64,000 nt of DNA from Zhongshania aliphaticivorans (GCF_902705855.1 NZ_CACSIJ010000001.1:108027-172026); one strand, 5' to 3'. Shown: positions 1 through 9,184, counted from the first letter of the stretch. The notes: generated by a model not told the origin, from the sequence alone. Translations and numbers: made by a program.

Positions 1-129
1 GCTAGCCAATACAGCATTAAAACTCCGCTTTTACGCCGTTTTTTGCCTCGTATTGGTTTCGCTCGTGACCTTATGCTGAAATCTCATAACATAATAAGCA
101 TTCAACATTCGGAACAGCGCCATGAATAG
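1..129 (+). CDS. Possible C-terminal end of an upstream gene (partial)
   Basis: Frame 1 is open from the window edge to a TAG at 127-129, giving about 42 residues rich in Leu, Arg and Ile. It would overlap the start of the following radical SAM gene by 8 bases, a common coupling arrangement. The fragment is too short to assign a family, and it could equally be a chance open frame in a promoter region. Low confidence. Confidence 0.3.
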   Translation, partial: ASQYSIKTPLLRRFLPRIGFARDLMLKSHNIISIQHSEQRHE

Positions 130-2047
130 TTCATCTCAAACACCCGTATTGCTATTCAGCATGGATTCCGACCAATTTTGGGCCGCACCTACCACTACAG
201 GTGGGCTGAAGGCCTACTACCAGCAGTACGGCAGCCAAACAGATAACTATCAGATTGACCTAATCCACTTTAAAGACGAAGACGCCATCACTCGCTGGCA
301 GCAGTGTTGGCAAGAAACGTACTTGCCGGCCATAAAGTCCGCAAGACACGCAGGTCAACAAGCGGTCATTGGTTTTAGTATGTACACGTGGAATGCCGCA
401 GAATTCCTCGACCTTATTCATCAAATTAAAACGGAGTGCCCAGAGGTGCTTTGCATTGCGGGTGGCCCGCACGTGCAACAGGCGGAAGATTACCTCGGAG
501 ACGACCCCATCGACATCATTATTCTCGGTGAGGGAGAAACCAGTTTCCAAGAAATTTTAGATCATCCTCAGCGCAGCAACTGGCCTGCAATAAATGGAAT
601 CGCTTATTTAGAAAATGGCAAGATTCATAAAACCCCTGAGCGCCAACGTAGAAAGCACCTTGATGAACTCCCCTCCGCCTTAGACGTCATGGATTTATGC
701 GATGCTGAGGGCAAACCTCTATATGACTCCATCTCATATGAGACCAGTCGAGGCTGCCCGTTCAAGTGTGCGTTTTGCGAATGGGGCACCGGCGCCATCG
801 GCACAAAAATGTACCAATTCTCTATGGATAGAGTGCGTAGCGACTGGCATAAAATCGTCAATGCCGGAATTAAAGACATCTGGCTCGCAGACTCAAATTT
901 TGGTGCACTAAAAGAAGACTTAGAAAAAGCGCAACTTATTTGCGAATTAAAAGAAAAAACCGGATTACCCAGCAGCTTTGCCACTTCTTGGTCAAAGAAG
1001 CACAGCCCCCGCGTACAGGAAATTGTTCTTTTACTCCATAAAAATGGCTTGCTGCCCCACTACCAGCTTGCACTGCAAACACTCACACCACTGGCACTCG
1101 AACTGAGCAATCGGCAAAACATGGCGGCCAACAAATATGAACCCATCGCACGTCAAATGGCCGCAGAAGGTGTACCTATTGCGGCGGAACTGATTTGGGG
1201 CCTACCGGGCGACAATCTCGCAGAGTTTGAAAGTAACTTAGACCAACTCTTAAAAACCTTTCCCAATCTCAACATTTTTGCCTACACATTGCTGCCAGGC
1301 ACGGAATTTTACGAAAAGCGTCTAGATTATAAAATTGAAACTATTCCCGTGGCGGGTTATGGAAAAGCCAAAGGCGAATACGTTGTCGCCTGCCATACTT
1401 TTGATCGCAACGAAGGCATTGAAGGCTACTTCCTTATCACCGCGCACATCCTATTTGCACACGGCCATCTTATTCCTTTAGCCATTCGTTATTTGGCGCT
1501 ACAAAACGGCATCACCACTGCACCGCTATTACGCGCATTGCTACGTGCGGTTTGCGTCGAATATCAAGATGATCTGCCTAATTTAGACCTTCAAGACAGA
1601 ATGATGGTCTATGAAAACAGAGCGACTATTTTTACAAGCATATTAAAAAACCCCCTACGCTTATACGCCCTATTTGAATTAGAAATTATCAATTACTTAG
1701 AAGAAACACAAAATAACCATCTAAGTGATGCAACTCGAAATATTCTTGCACTCGATTACGCACTATCACCTCGCTGCGGCGAAGCAACAGAAATCAATTG
1801 CGAATTTAATTTTAATGCCATAAGCAGTAAAGCCGCGCTCGACTGCCTCAGCCTTCCAGATACCGCTGACCTCATCACTGGCACACATCAAGTGCTCAGC
1901 ATTAAAACCCCAGGCGGTGTCGGCACAATATTAAAAGATCCTGATGGCGGCGCATGGCTTAGAGGTGAGATCCAACATCAACAGTCTGACATCCAAACTG
2001 TAAAAATCATTCACCCTAATGTTAAACCCACACAGGCAATGCAATAG
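122..2047 (+). CDS. B12-binding domain radical SAM protein
   Basis: This 641-residue protein has the layout of cobalamin-dependent radical SAM enzymes. A Rossmann-like N-terminal region (about 10-160) carries a GGPHVQ segment and a GEGE turn typical of the B12-binding fold in this class. The radical SAM [4Fe-4S] motif follows with Cys212, Cys216 and Cys219 (CPFKCAFC). The catalytic barrel runs to about residue 440 and is followed by an uncharacterised C-terminal domain. Such enzymes cleave S-adenosylmethionine to start radical chemistry, often methylation of unactivated carbons; the substrate here cannot be told from the sequence. The gene stands alone on the plus strand, convergent with the HIT gene. 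The start ATG at 122 gives a typical N terminus, although no strong ribosome-binding site is seen. Confidence 0.85.
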   Translation: MNSSSQTPVLLFSMDSDQFWAAPTTTGGLKAYYQQYGSQTDNYQIDLIHFKDEDAITRWQQCWQETYLPAIKSARHAGQQAVIGFSMYTWNAAEFLDLIHQIKTECPEVLCIAGGPHVQQAEDYLGDDPIDIIILGEGETSFQEILDHPQRSNWPAINGIAYLENGKIHKTPERQRRKHLDELPSALDVMDLCDAEGKPLYDSISYETSRGCPFKCAFCEWGTGAIGTKMYQFSMDRVRSDWHKIVNAGIKDIWLADSNFGALKEDLEKAQLICELKEKTGLPSSFATSWSKKHSPRVQEIVLLLHKNGLLPHYQLALQTLTPLALELSNRQNMAANKYEPIARQMAAEGVPIAAELIWGLPGDNLAEFESNLDQLLKTFPNLNIFAYTLLPGTEFYEKRLDYKIETIPVAGYGKAKGEYVVACHTFDRNEGIEGYFLITAHILFAHGHLIPLAIRYLALQNGITTAPLLRALLRAVCVEYQDDLPNLDLQDRMMVYENRATIFTSILKNPLRLYALFELEIINYLEETQNNHLSDATRNILALDYALSPRCGEATEINCEFNFNAISSKAALDCLSLPDTADLITGTHQVLSIKTPGGVGTILKDPDGGAWLRGEIQHQQSDIQTVKIIHPNVKPTQAMQ

Positions 2048-2059
2048 CGAACAAAAACA

Positions 2060-2455
2060 CTATGCTAACGCAGCGCGAATTTTATCTGCAGTTACGGCGA
2101 GTGCCTCACTGTCAGCGCGCTTTGCATTGCTGATATTGGCATCTGCCATATCGCTTATAGGTGAAAGATGAATGTGCGTGTGCGGCACTTCTAAGCCAAT
2201 GATCATCATACTCACCCGACGACAGGAAAATGCTTTCTTTAAAGCTTTGGCCAACAGCTGCGACACCGCCATTAAATGCGCCGCCAATTCCGTAGGCAGA
2301 TCATCCCAATGATCGATCTCTGAACGCGGAATCAGTAAAAGATGGCCTTCCTGTATTGGCTCTATTGTTAAAATAGCAACCGCGTGCTCGTCTTCCCAAA
2401 CTAAATGCCCAGGAAGCTCGCCTTGAATAATTTTTGTAAAAATACTGCTCATCAT
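2060..2455 (-). CDS. HIT (histidine triad) family protein
   Basis: A 131-residue histidine-triad nucleotide-binding hydrolase. The triad His92-x-His94-x-His96 followed by a hydrophobic residue is visible near the C terminus, and the N terminus (IFTKIIQGELPG) is typical of the family. HIT proteins hydrolyse phosphoramidate, AMP-linked or dinucleotide substrates in the cytoplasm; the specific substrate is unknown. The start ATG overlaps the stop of tmcA by four bases (ATGA), so the gene is probably translationally coupled and is the last gene of the leftward tmcA operon. Confidence 0.85.
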   Translation of the reverse strand: MMSSIFTKIIQGELPGHLVWEDEHAVAILTIEPIQEGHLLLIPRSEIDHWDDLPTELAAHLMAVSQLLAKALKKAFSCRRVSMMIIGLEVPHTHIHLSPISDMADANISNAKRADSEALAVTADKIRAALA

Positions 2456-4536
2456 TTCCCCTCGTCTATATGATTTTCAATTATTTGTTGGAATAAATTT
2501 CGCAATCGATTTTCTACTGCAAGACGCCCATCTAACTGATAACGCGCTGACAAATACCCCCACCCCTCTCCTAGCACCAGCGCACGAACCGCCAACTCCG
2601 CATCGGCATAAGCCTGCAAATTCAGACCATGACACATACGCGTTAAACTTGCCGCAGCCTGTTCAAAAAACAATTCACGACGACAATAACGCTGCACCAC
2701 AATAAAATCTGCATCCAAGCCAGAGATGCAAACAGGCTTAAGGGCAGATAAAGCAACGAGCACATCAGCACTGATTTGTTTATGAGTATGACGAACCGTC
2801 AACGTTACATTTTGCAACAGCGCTTGTTGCATAGTTTTAAAACTTAATTCCATTTCGTCAGAAAGCGCTTTGGCAACAATTAAAGAATAAGCACCGCTAG
2901 ATGTATCTCGCTTACTACCTAGCCATAAGGCTTCAAATCCATTCTGCAACCAAAACGGAATAACATCTGATGAAGCAGCAAAACTAGATGATAAATACGC
3001 ACAGTGATTTTCGTCAGCAAATTGTTCTGCCGCTTGCAACAGGCGCCGCCCTATTCCTTGACGCCGGGACTCCGACACCACAGCTATACGATTTACTCTA
3101 TAACTACTATTTTGCCCATAACGCCCATCGGCATTGATATGTGCAAGTCGTTGAGCGACTAAATGCCCTTTAGGCCTACGCTGCCCCGCAATAATGGCTG
3201 TAGTTAAATCTGTGCTCAAACCACCTTCCGGAATCAACTGGCAAACGCCCACTACACAGTGCCCGCACTCGGCCACAATAATGACGCTCGACGAATCAAG
3301 CATATACTGCAAATCGCGGGGCGAGGTTTGATAATGCGCTTGCACCAGTAAACCAAATACCTGCGCAAGAATGTCATCCTGTGCCAAATCATCTCTCTGT
3401 AGCACTCTAACTTTAGGATCGACAATTCCGTCAGGCACCAATGGCTCTGCGCTTAATAAAAAAGCCTCATTTAGACATTGCTCAAGTGGGTCATCTCCCG
3501 CCCACCGCAGCGGCTCTCGCAACGCGATCCGACGCCACTGCGGACGCTCACGATTTAATATTTCTTTAAATCGAATATCAAAGCCTCGCCCACTTCCCTC
3601 GTAACCATGTACTGTCGTCGCAAACACAATTCTAGGGTGCTGTAATAGCTCATATAAGAGACCGACGGCGATACTCGCCGCTTCATCGACTAATATTAAA
3701 TCCCAGCTATAATCTGCAATAAGTTCGAACGCAGCTAAGAAGGTAAATTCGCAATCCTTGAAACGAAAGCTAGACGCTAGCATCTCTCCGTCAGGCAGCA
3801 ATTGTTGAATTTGTCTAAAGGCAGCATCAACGGAATGTATATTTGTGGCGGTAATCGCTATACGTTTACATTTACCTTCACGCAACAAGCTTGCTGCCGC
3901 GATTCCCAGTGCAGATGTCTTCCCACGGCCGCGATCTGATCTGATAACTAAAGGACGTCTTGATCTACCACTCACAACGCGCACAATCGCATCGACCGTC
4001 GCCTGCTGATCAATACTTGGCAAAACTCGCTTCCAAGGAACAGGTTTTAAAAACGGAAGCGGCTCTACAAAATGAGTCTCAAAGTGCTGCTGGTGTTCGA
4101 AACGATATACCCCAGTAAAACTGGCCACCTTTGTTAAAAACCGCTGCAAGAAAAGCGATGTAGTATTGTCAGCTACGGCATCAGAGTTTGCTTGAAAGTA
4201 GGCTGGCCATTCATCAAATACTGGGCACAATATAATCAAAACACCACCCGCAACTAGGGTTCCTGCAGCAGCAAGCCAATCATCCACTGCCTGCGCAGAA
4301 TAGGCATCGATAAGAACTGCACTAAACTCCTGACCTAGGCTAGATTTAGCAATACTCGGCGTAATATTTCGAATAGGGGTTGTTGCCAGTAACAATGATT
4401 TTTGATTTAGGATATCGCAGTTAGCAAGCTGAGTTCGGCCCCACGCTTGCGGCCCACTTAAAAACACAAGGTAGCGATGGCCGTTATTTTCGCCCACAGC
4501 ACAGAGCTGCTGAATAAAATCATTCAGCACTGTCAT
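2452..4536 (-). CDS. tmcA: tRNA(Met) cytidine acetyltransferase TmcA
   Basis: TmcA makes N4-acetylcytidine at the wobble base of elongator tRNA-Met, using acetyl-CoA and ATP/GTP hydrolysis. The protein shows the expected order: an N-terminal DUF1726-like domain, a RecD-like helicase domain with a Walker A loop (DRGRGKTS, about residues 201-208) and a DEAA Walker B (LILVDEAAS), a GNAT acetyltransferase domain with the acetyl-CoA loop RRQGIGRRLL, and a C-terminal tRNA-binding tail. The frame stays open upstream to 4674, but that extension overlaps the preceding gene and is Cys/Arg-rich, unlike TmcA. The ATG at 4536 gives 694 residues, close to the E. coli protein (about 671). It lies 19 bases after the preceding gene in a leftward operon. 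Confidence 0.93.
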   Translation of the reverse strand: MTVLNDFIQQLCAVGENNGHRYLVFLSGPQAWGRTQLANCDILNQKSLLLATTPIRNITPSIAKSSLGQEFSAVLIDAYSAQAVDDWLAAAGTLVAGGVLIILCPVFDEWPAYFQANSDAVADNTTSLFLQRFLTKVASFTGVYRFEHQQHFETHFVEPLPFLKPVPWKRVLPSIDQQATVDAIVRVVSGRSRRPLVIRSDRGRGKTSALGIAAASLLREGKCKRIAITATNIHSVDAAFRQIQQLLPDGEMLASSFRFKDCEFTFLAAFELIADYSWDLILVDEAASIAVGLLYELLQHPRIVFATTVHGYEGSGRGFDIRFKEILNRERPQWRRIALREPLRWAGDDPLEQCLNEAFLLSAEPLVPDGIVDPKVRVLQRDDLAQDDILAQVFGLLVQAHYQTSPRDLQYMLDSSSVIIVAECGHCVVGVCQLIPEGGLSTDLTTAIIAGQRRPKGHLVAQRLAHINADGRYGQNSSYRVNRIAVVSESRRQGIGRRLLQAAEQFADENHCAYLSSSFAASSDVIPFWLQNGFEALWLGSKRDTSSGAYSLIVAKALSDEMELSFKTMQQALLQNVTLTVRHTHKQISADVLVALSALKPVCISGLDADFIVVQRYCRRELFFEQAAASLTRMCHGLNLQAYADAELAVRALVLGEGWGYLSARYQLDGRLAVENRLRNLFQQIIENHIDEGK

Positions 4537-4555
4537 TTCCGCACGCTGAATACAG

Positions 4556-4855
4556 TCATGATTTACTAGATGGGTACACCGGTGCCTCCGGCATATGCAT
4601 ATGAAGGATAAAACGTTCATCACCGTGATACAGCGCTGCCACTTCCTCATGCGCATAACGTTCTGCCAGCTCACAAAGTCGGCCCCTAATCTCTTGTGGA
4701 CTAATTAACTTTGCGGCAAGGCCCGCTTCAATAAACCCTTCTATGCGATACAGTAGTGCGGGGGGAATATCTAAGCCTTCTGCCTGATCTTTAAAAAAAG
4801 CGAGCAATTTCGCGTCTAACTCAGCAAGGTAGCCCACCACATCATATTCACTCAC
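4556..4855 (-). CDS. Small uncharacterised protein
   Basis: A protein of about 99 residues whose family I do not recognise. It looks helical and acidic, with no membrane segment, cysteine motif or signal peptide. I chose a GTG start at 4855 because its bases overlap the TGA stop of the DUF2288 gene (GTGA), a coupling signal; an upstream start at 4888 would add 11 residues inside that gene. It sits between a DUF2288 gene and tmcA in the same leftward operon, so it is probably co-expressed with RNA-related functions, but no role can be stated. Confidence 0.65.
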   Translation of the reverse strand: MSEYDVVGYLAELDAKLLAFFKDQAEGLDIPPALLYRIEGFIEAGLAAKLISPQEIRGRLCELAERYAHEEVAALYHGDERFILHMHMPEAPVYPSSKS

Positions 4856-5169
4856 GAAAGAGATCGATCCTTTTGAACAAGAACCCACGGCGCAACAACG
4901 ACCGCCCAGACTTCACAATTATCGGCCAACCAATTTACTGCAAGCTCTTCGGTCGCCTTCTGAAGCTGCCCACTTTTCATCAATGTAGATATCGTCTCGG
5001 CATCATCATTTGCAATCGCGACTGCAGTAGCAACTAGATCTAGTTCAGGCGCAACGACTAAAACCGCACCTTGCGCGTAAAATCGCTGCAATTCCGTCCA
5101 ATAAATTCGAGAAGTTTCTCGATTTAATTTCGTCATTAACTCAGAAGATTCGTCTAAAACCACGCTCAC
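4852..5169 (-). CDS. DUF2288 family protein
   Basis: This 105-residue protein matches the DUF2288 pattern as I remember it: an N-terminal LNxETxxIxWxELQRFxAQG segment, then VxVAPELDLV, and the closing WAVVVAPWVLVQ. The family is common in gammaproteobacteria and has no established function; the protein appears cytoplasmic. It is the first gene of the leftward run towards tmcA, and its stop codon overlaps the start of the next gene. Confidence 0.8.
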   Translation of the reverse strand: MSVVLDESSELMTKLNRETSRIYWTELQRFYAQGAVLVVAPELDLVATAVAIANDDAETISTLMKSGQLQKATEELAVNWLADNCEVWAVVVAPWVLVQKDRSLS

Positions 5170-5219
5170 ACCTTACAGTTCGACTATATCAAATTAACGG
5201 GAAGCTCATTCTACTGCGG

Positions 5220-5924
5220 CTAGCTTAACTCAGGCCACTTGATGTCCCACGGTGGGGTGCAGTTTAGCAACACTGTTTGCAGTGCTCCATCAAGAAAGTC
5301 CTTACCTATCTGGGGAGCACACATATAATTACGCTCAACACCCCGAAACGTGAAGCGCAGCGCCATGGCATGCAAATACATTCGGTCGGCCTCTTGAACA
5401 CTCGGCCCATAACGCTGATCTCCAGTAATTGGCACACCGAGACTTTTCATCACAACCCGCAGCTGATGGGTTTTTCCTGTATGGGGTTTCAGCAAGTAAG
5501 CGCGTCGACCGTTTTCTAAGACATAACTAAAAAATTGGGTTACCGAGGGATTACTCCGCGTGCGACTGAGTAAATAACTGCCGCCGCGACTTTTTTTAAT
5601 ATCACCAATAACCATACCCTGCTTTTTCATTGGTTTACCCTTCGCGAGGGCAAAATAAAATTTTTCAACCTCGCGGTTTGCAAACAAATCACCGAATTCT
5701 GCCGCAACACTTGGATTTTTAGCAAGTACCATTAAACCCGATGTCGCATCATCCAGTCTGTGTACCAAGTGAAAGAATTCACCAGGAAAATCTCTATGCA
5801 ATACATCAACCAAGCTCTGTGCATGTTGATTACGGTGCAGATTAACTCCCGGCGCCTTATCTATGACCAGATACTCGTCGTTGTTTTCCAACAAACGATA
5901 ATTCAATTCACGATCTTCAGGCAT
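5220..5924 (-). CDS. RluA-family pseudouridine synthase
   Basis: This 234-residue protein isomerises uridine to pseudouridine in structured RNA. The catalytic motif HRLDDATSG is at about 55-63, with Asp58 as the predicted nucleophile, and an N-terminal VIDKAPGVNLH strand is typical of RluA-type catalytic domains. There is no N-terminal S4 domain, and the length fits the short TIGR01621-like subgroup. The RNA target (rRNA or tRNA) cannot be decided from sequence. It is leftward, with a 50-base gap to the DUF2288 gene. Confidence 0.88.
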   Translation of the reverse strand: MPEDRELNYRLLENNDEYLVIDKAPGVNLHRNQHAQSLVDVLHRDFPGEFFHLVHRLDDATSGLMVLAKNPSVAAEFGDLFANREVEKFYFALAKGKPMKKQGMVIGDIKKSRGGSYLLSRTRSNPSVTQFFSYVLENGRRAYLLKPHTGKTHQLRVVMKSLGVPITGDQRYGPSVQEADRMYLHAMALRFTFRGVERNYMCAPQIGKDFLDGALQTVLLNCTPPWDIKWPELS

Positions 5925-6478
5925 ATCTGTTAATCAGTCCGATCCCCAGCAAAACACTTACGGCTTTTAGCCAGCCGTACTCGTAACACATCAATTTCTA
6001 GCGACACCCCGTGCTTGGCGATGTACGCTGCATTAACTATTCAATCACCAAATTCAGGGTTGCGGCGACATCGGTATATATGTCAAGCAACGGCACTTTC
6101 ATCTCAACAGCATCATTATGCCGATGGACTCTCCTACTCGCTAAAGCTCTCCCCTAAGTCGAACGGTCGCATTGCTCACCATAAGCACCGCCAAACTGAT
6201 TGTTCACAGGCACGAGAAGAGCTAACTATCGCTCCATTAAACCCCTGCAAATACGTGAAGACAATCACAAACTCGTACCATGTTTATGAAAAATGAGTCA
6301 GGGCCTTAATAAATCGCTTGTATATAAGTCATCAACACAATGGTGAAAAATTTAAGTTGTCCCCAATATAGGTGAATAAGCTTGTGGATAAGCTTGTAGA
6401 TTACCTACGTGAGACAGGGCTCACGGTGCACGGAGAGATCAGCATGATTTTTAACCAGACTGTAATATAGCTGTGATT
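5925..6478. other. Intergenic region, no supported gene
   Basis: About 550 bases between the pseudouridine synthase gene and the end of the MFS gene. A 93-codon open frame at 6015-6296 has protein composition and start context that look random. The only structure noticed is a pair of 10-bp direct repeats with an embedded DnaA-box-like 9-mer near 6376-6397. Confidence 0.5.
6376..6397. repeat. Direct repeat ATAAGCTTGT x2 with DnaA-box-like 9-mer
   Basis: ATAAGCTTGT occurs at 6376-6385 and again at 6388-6397, a 12-base period. The junction contains TGTGGATAA (6383-6391), the exact complement of the consensus DnaA box TTATCCACA. A single box in an intergenic region can occur by chance, so its function is uncertain. 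Confidence 0.4.
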
Positions 6479-7738
6479 TTACTGGCGCCATGACTTTTCT
6501 AGCATTGACAATGCTAAAATAACGACGGCCATCACAAGCGCCGAACACCAATATGGATAAGTCGGCGAGAGTCTATATAAAGCGCCGCCAATCAGTGGCC
6601 CAAACATAAATCCTAAACCAGCGATAGCACCAAGCAATCCCGCCAAACCACCCTGCTCATGAGATTCTACCGCCATCGTTGCACTTGCGGTAAACGAGGG
6701 ACCGGTTAACCCCATACCAAACCCAAACAGCCCCATAGCAAGAAACAACATCCACAATGCGCTGGCGTTTGCTAGTAATAAATATGACATCAGCATAAAC
6801 GGTAAGCCAACCCGTAATAAGCGCATAGGCAAGCCACTGTAGCTGCGCACCACCAAAAACTGGGCAATTAAAATCGCGACCGACGACACCACCATCGCAC
6901 TTGAAAATAGCTGAGCAGCACGAATTCCATTTATGTCTAAGGTGTCCTGAAAGTAGAAACCCAAGGTTTGCTGAACCATACCCAGCAAACTGTAGATGAT
7001 AAATCCCAATACGAGGAATATACGGTATCGAGGATCAAAGTAAGCGAGTTTAGGCTGTTTGCGACCGCTCGTATTCGCGGGTGGAATAGCAGGTAAATAG
7101 CGCCAAACTAAAACACCGACAATAAACGCAACTGCTGCCTGAATATAAAGTGGGGCAAGGTAATTGATACTGACAAACCATGCTAGTGCTGGCCCGACCA
7201 TCACCCCCAGTTGATTGCAGGCCTGTAATTTACCCATACCCTTGGTACGTTCGTATACCGATGTCACATCAACCATATAAGCGGCCGACGCGGGATGAGT
7301 GGCCGACATAATCACAGCGTGGAACACACGACTAAGAATTAAACAGGTGAACAAGGCGGTACCTACAAGCGCGCCTGACAGGCCTAAATAGGCAACGCCA
7401 TTAAACGCCAAGGTACCAACAACATAGCCAAATAGGCCTAATATAATAAGTGGCTTTCTCCCCCAACGGTCGCTAAGTCGCCCCCATTTAGGTGCGACAA
7501 CAAAAAATACAAACGCCGTCAAGGCAGATAAAGACGTGATTGCCAGCTCTCTAGGCTCAATGACAATGTCAGAAAATGGCAGATTGAATACCAATAAATC
7601 AAGATGAAGCTCTCGACCCAGCATCGGCAAAATCGCAAACACCACTGTCTGCCCCATACCAACACTCATCATGGCTAAGTAAAGGGTAAACATCGCCTTA
7701 AAGCTGGATTTACCAGTCGTTGGCACCGAATCACTCAC
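6479..7738 (-). CDS. MFS transporter (TetA-like drug:H+ antiporter family)
   Basis: An inner-membrane protein of about 420 residues with roughly twelve hydrophobic segments. The major facilitator motif A (GRLSDRWGRKP) is clear in the loop after the second helix, placing it near TetA-type efflux carriers. The substrate is unknown. The frame opens with a GTG at 7756, but a GTG at 7738 has a better-spaced GGGGG ribosome-binding site and is preferred here. It lies 340 bases beyond the hydroxylase gene in the same direction; a link to hydrocarbon metabolism is possible but unproven. Confidence 0.82.
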   Translation of the reverse strand: MSDSVPTTGKSSFKAMFTLYLAMMSVGMGQTVVFAILPMLGRELHLDLLVFNLPFSDIVIEPRELAITSLSALTAFVFFVVAPKWGRLSDRWGRKPLIILGLFGYVVGTLAFNGVAYLGLSGALVGTALFTCLILSRVFHAVIMSATHPASAAYMVDVTSVYERTKGMGKLQACNQLGVMVGPALAWFVSINYLAPLYIQAAVAFIVGVLVWRYLPAIPPANTSGRKQPKLAYFDPRYRIFLVLGFIIYSLLGMVQQTLGFYFQDTLDINGIRAAQLFSSAMVVSSVAILIAQFLVVRSYSGLPMRLLRVGLPFMLMSYLLLANASALWMLFLAMGLFGFGMGLTGPSFTASATMAVESHEQGGLAGLLGAIAGLGFMFGPLIGGALYRLSPTYPYWCSALVMAVVILALSMLEKSWRQ

Positions 7739-7756
7739 GTACGCTAACCCCCTCAC

Positions 7757-8077
7757 TCAAGCCTTTATATTATATATGGTAGAGCTACTAGAAACTGATC
7801 ACACTACTTTAAGGTCATTTCCGAAGACTAAATAGCCTCAGTCTCGTGGGCTAGAACTAAAAACAGACGCAAAGTGCTCCCAGCGCATTTTCAGTATAAC
7901 TGTACAGCGACAAGAAATAGTCTAACAAGTGAACACAATTTGCTTGCAATGAACCTTATCTAAATCAGGCCAAGATGAGTAAAACTAATACGGGGTGCGA
8001 TAAGTGGGGATGTAAAGCGAGGGGCAGCCCCCCCAAAGAAACGCGCTTACGTATTCTTTGAGGAGCTTTAGTAGTTA
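7757..8077. other. Intergenic region between hydroxylase and MFS genes
   Basis: About 320 bases with no convincing open frame. It should hold the promoter of the MFS gene and the 3' end of the hydroxylase transcript. A small GGGGC/GCCCC hairpin lies near 8021-8033 but has no U-tract, so it is not called a terminator. Confidence 0.4.
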
Positions 8078-9184
8078 TTAAGCAGCCGAAGACAGTTCCG
8101 TTTCGGTTTCAAACCAATCAGGCCATCCAGCACGAAGGTTTTGTTGACGCGCTAATTCTCGCTCCTCAGTGCTTGCATGATTAAGATCCCATTCTTTTAA
8201 AGCAGGCTTAATCACGACATTATTCCAAATCGGCGGAATCAAAGCAGACAAAAAGCAAACAAACACACTTGGAACTCTAACCGCAGTAGCGTCTGGCTTT
8301 AAACGATAGTAAGGCGTATACGCATCCAAATGATGATCCGCATGATTGGTGATTTCGAAGGCAACAATGCGGCTAATGGGTTGCAAATGATTCCAAACAT
8401 GGCGGCGACCAATCGGTTTACCTGGAATACGAACTTGGCCGTAATGCTGGAAGTAGTTAAACGTTTCAACCCACAGACGGGCGAGACACGCGCCACCTAA
8501 GCCACAAAGTGCGGCGTTAGCACCACCGATTGCAAACATAGCAAGCTCAAATACAACAAAGGCAAGTATCGCTTTCCATACACGGTGATGAATAGACCAA
8601 CGCGATCTGCCACGTTTCATCATCGCTTCACTTTCTAAGCGCCATCCAGTGATAGTACTTTCATACACAGCTCTAACAGCAAACCCATAAAGATTGGCAC
8701 CACGCGGTGCGGTATCACAATCTTCTGGTGTACCAACATCCAGATGGTGGCCTACACGGTGACCGATGTCACGTGATGCATCTAGGTAAACAACCTGTAA
8801 ATAGGTGCCTATAAACTTCTGCAAAGTACCTTGCTGGTGGTAAAGCTCATGGAGGCTAGGCACGCCAATAATGACGCCCAACCAAGAAACAGACAGCGTA
8901 CCGCCAATCATTTCTACCGTACTCATATTGCCCTGACCAATACGCCAAGCCAAAAAGAGGTAAAGCCCAACTGAGAATAGCGCACCTATCCAGATCGGGA
9001 TATCTGCTAAGGCGCGGTTGTTAATGTTACGCTCTTTAGTGTCGCGCGGTAGCACGGTATCTAGAATCGCGAGGCCTGGAAGGGTTGCAAGTCCAAACCA
9101 CACATAAGGCCCACCAAGGTAAATACCTACTGCAGTCATAATCTGCAATGCAGGAGAAAAGTAATATCGTAGATAATCAAACAT
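8078..9184 (-). CDS. XylM/AlkB-family membrane di-iron hydroxylase
   Basis: A 368-residue integral-membrane non-haem di-iron monooxygenase that would hydroxylate a terminal methyl group of an alkane or alkyl-aromatic compound using O2 and electrons from a rubredoxin or ferredoxin system. The histidine boxes are present: HELYH (His112, His116), HRVGHH (His142, His146, His147), the NYFQHYG motif (243-249), and NHADHH (His281, His284, His285). About six hydrophobic helices surround them. Length and C-terminal wording (FEITNH, FVCFL, IPP.W, AGWP.W) resemble xylene monooxygenase XylM as I recall it more than the roughly 400-residue AlkB. No rubredoxin or reductase gene is adjacent. A divergent AraC regulator 178 bases upstream probably controls it. 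Ribosome-binding site GGCGGA precedes the ATG. Confidence 0.85.
   Translation of the reverse strand: MFDYLRYYFSPALQIMTAVGIYLGGPYVWFGLATLPGLAILDTVLPRDTKERNINNRALADIPIWIGALFSVGLYLFLAWRIGQGNMSTVEMIGGTLSVSWLGVIIGVPSLHELYHQQGTLQKFIGTYLQVVYLDASRDIGHRVGHHLDVGTPEDCDTAPRGANLYGFAVRAVYESTITGWRLESEAMMKRGRSRWSIHHRVWKAILAFVVFELAMFAIGGANAALCGLGGACLARLWVETFNYFQHYGQVRIPGKPIGRRHVWNHLQPISRIVAFEITNHADHHLDAYTPYYRLKPDATAVRVPSVFVCFLSALIPPIWNNVVIKPALKEWDLNHASTEERELARQQNLRAGWPDWFETETELSSAA

Noticed and set aside
4537..4674. N-terminal extension of the tmcA frame
   Set aside because: It overlaps the preceding gene, is Cys/Arg-rich and is absent from TmcA proteins.
6015..6296. 93-codon plus-strand open frame
   Set aside because: Protein composition looks random, no ribosome-binding site, and no family resemblance.
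8021..8033. GGGGC/GCCCC hairpin after the hydroxylase gene
   Set aside because: No U-tract and only four pairs, so not a credible terminator.
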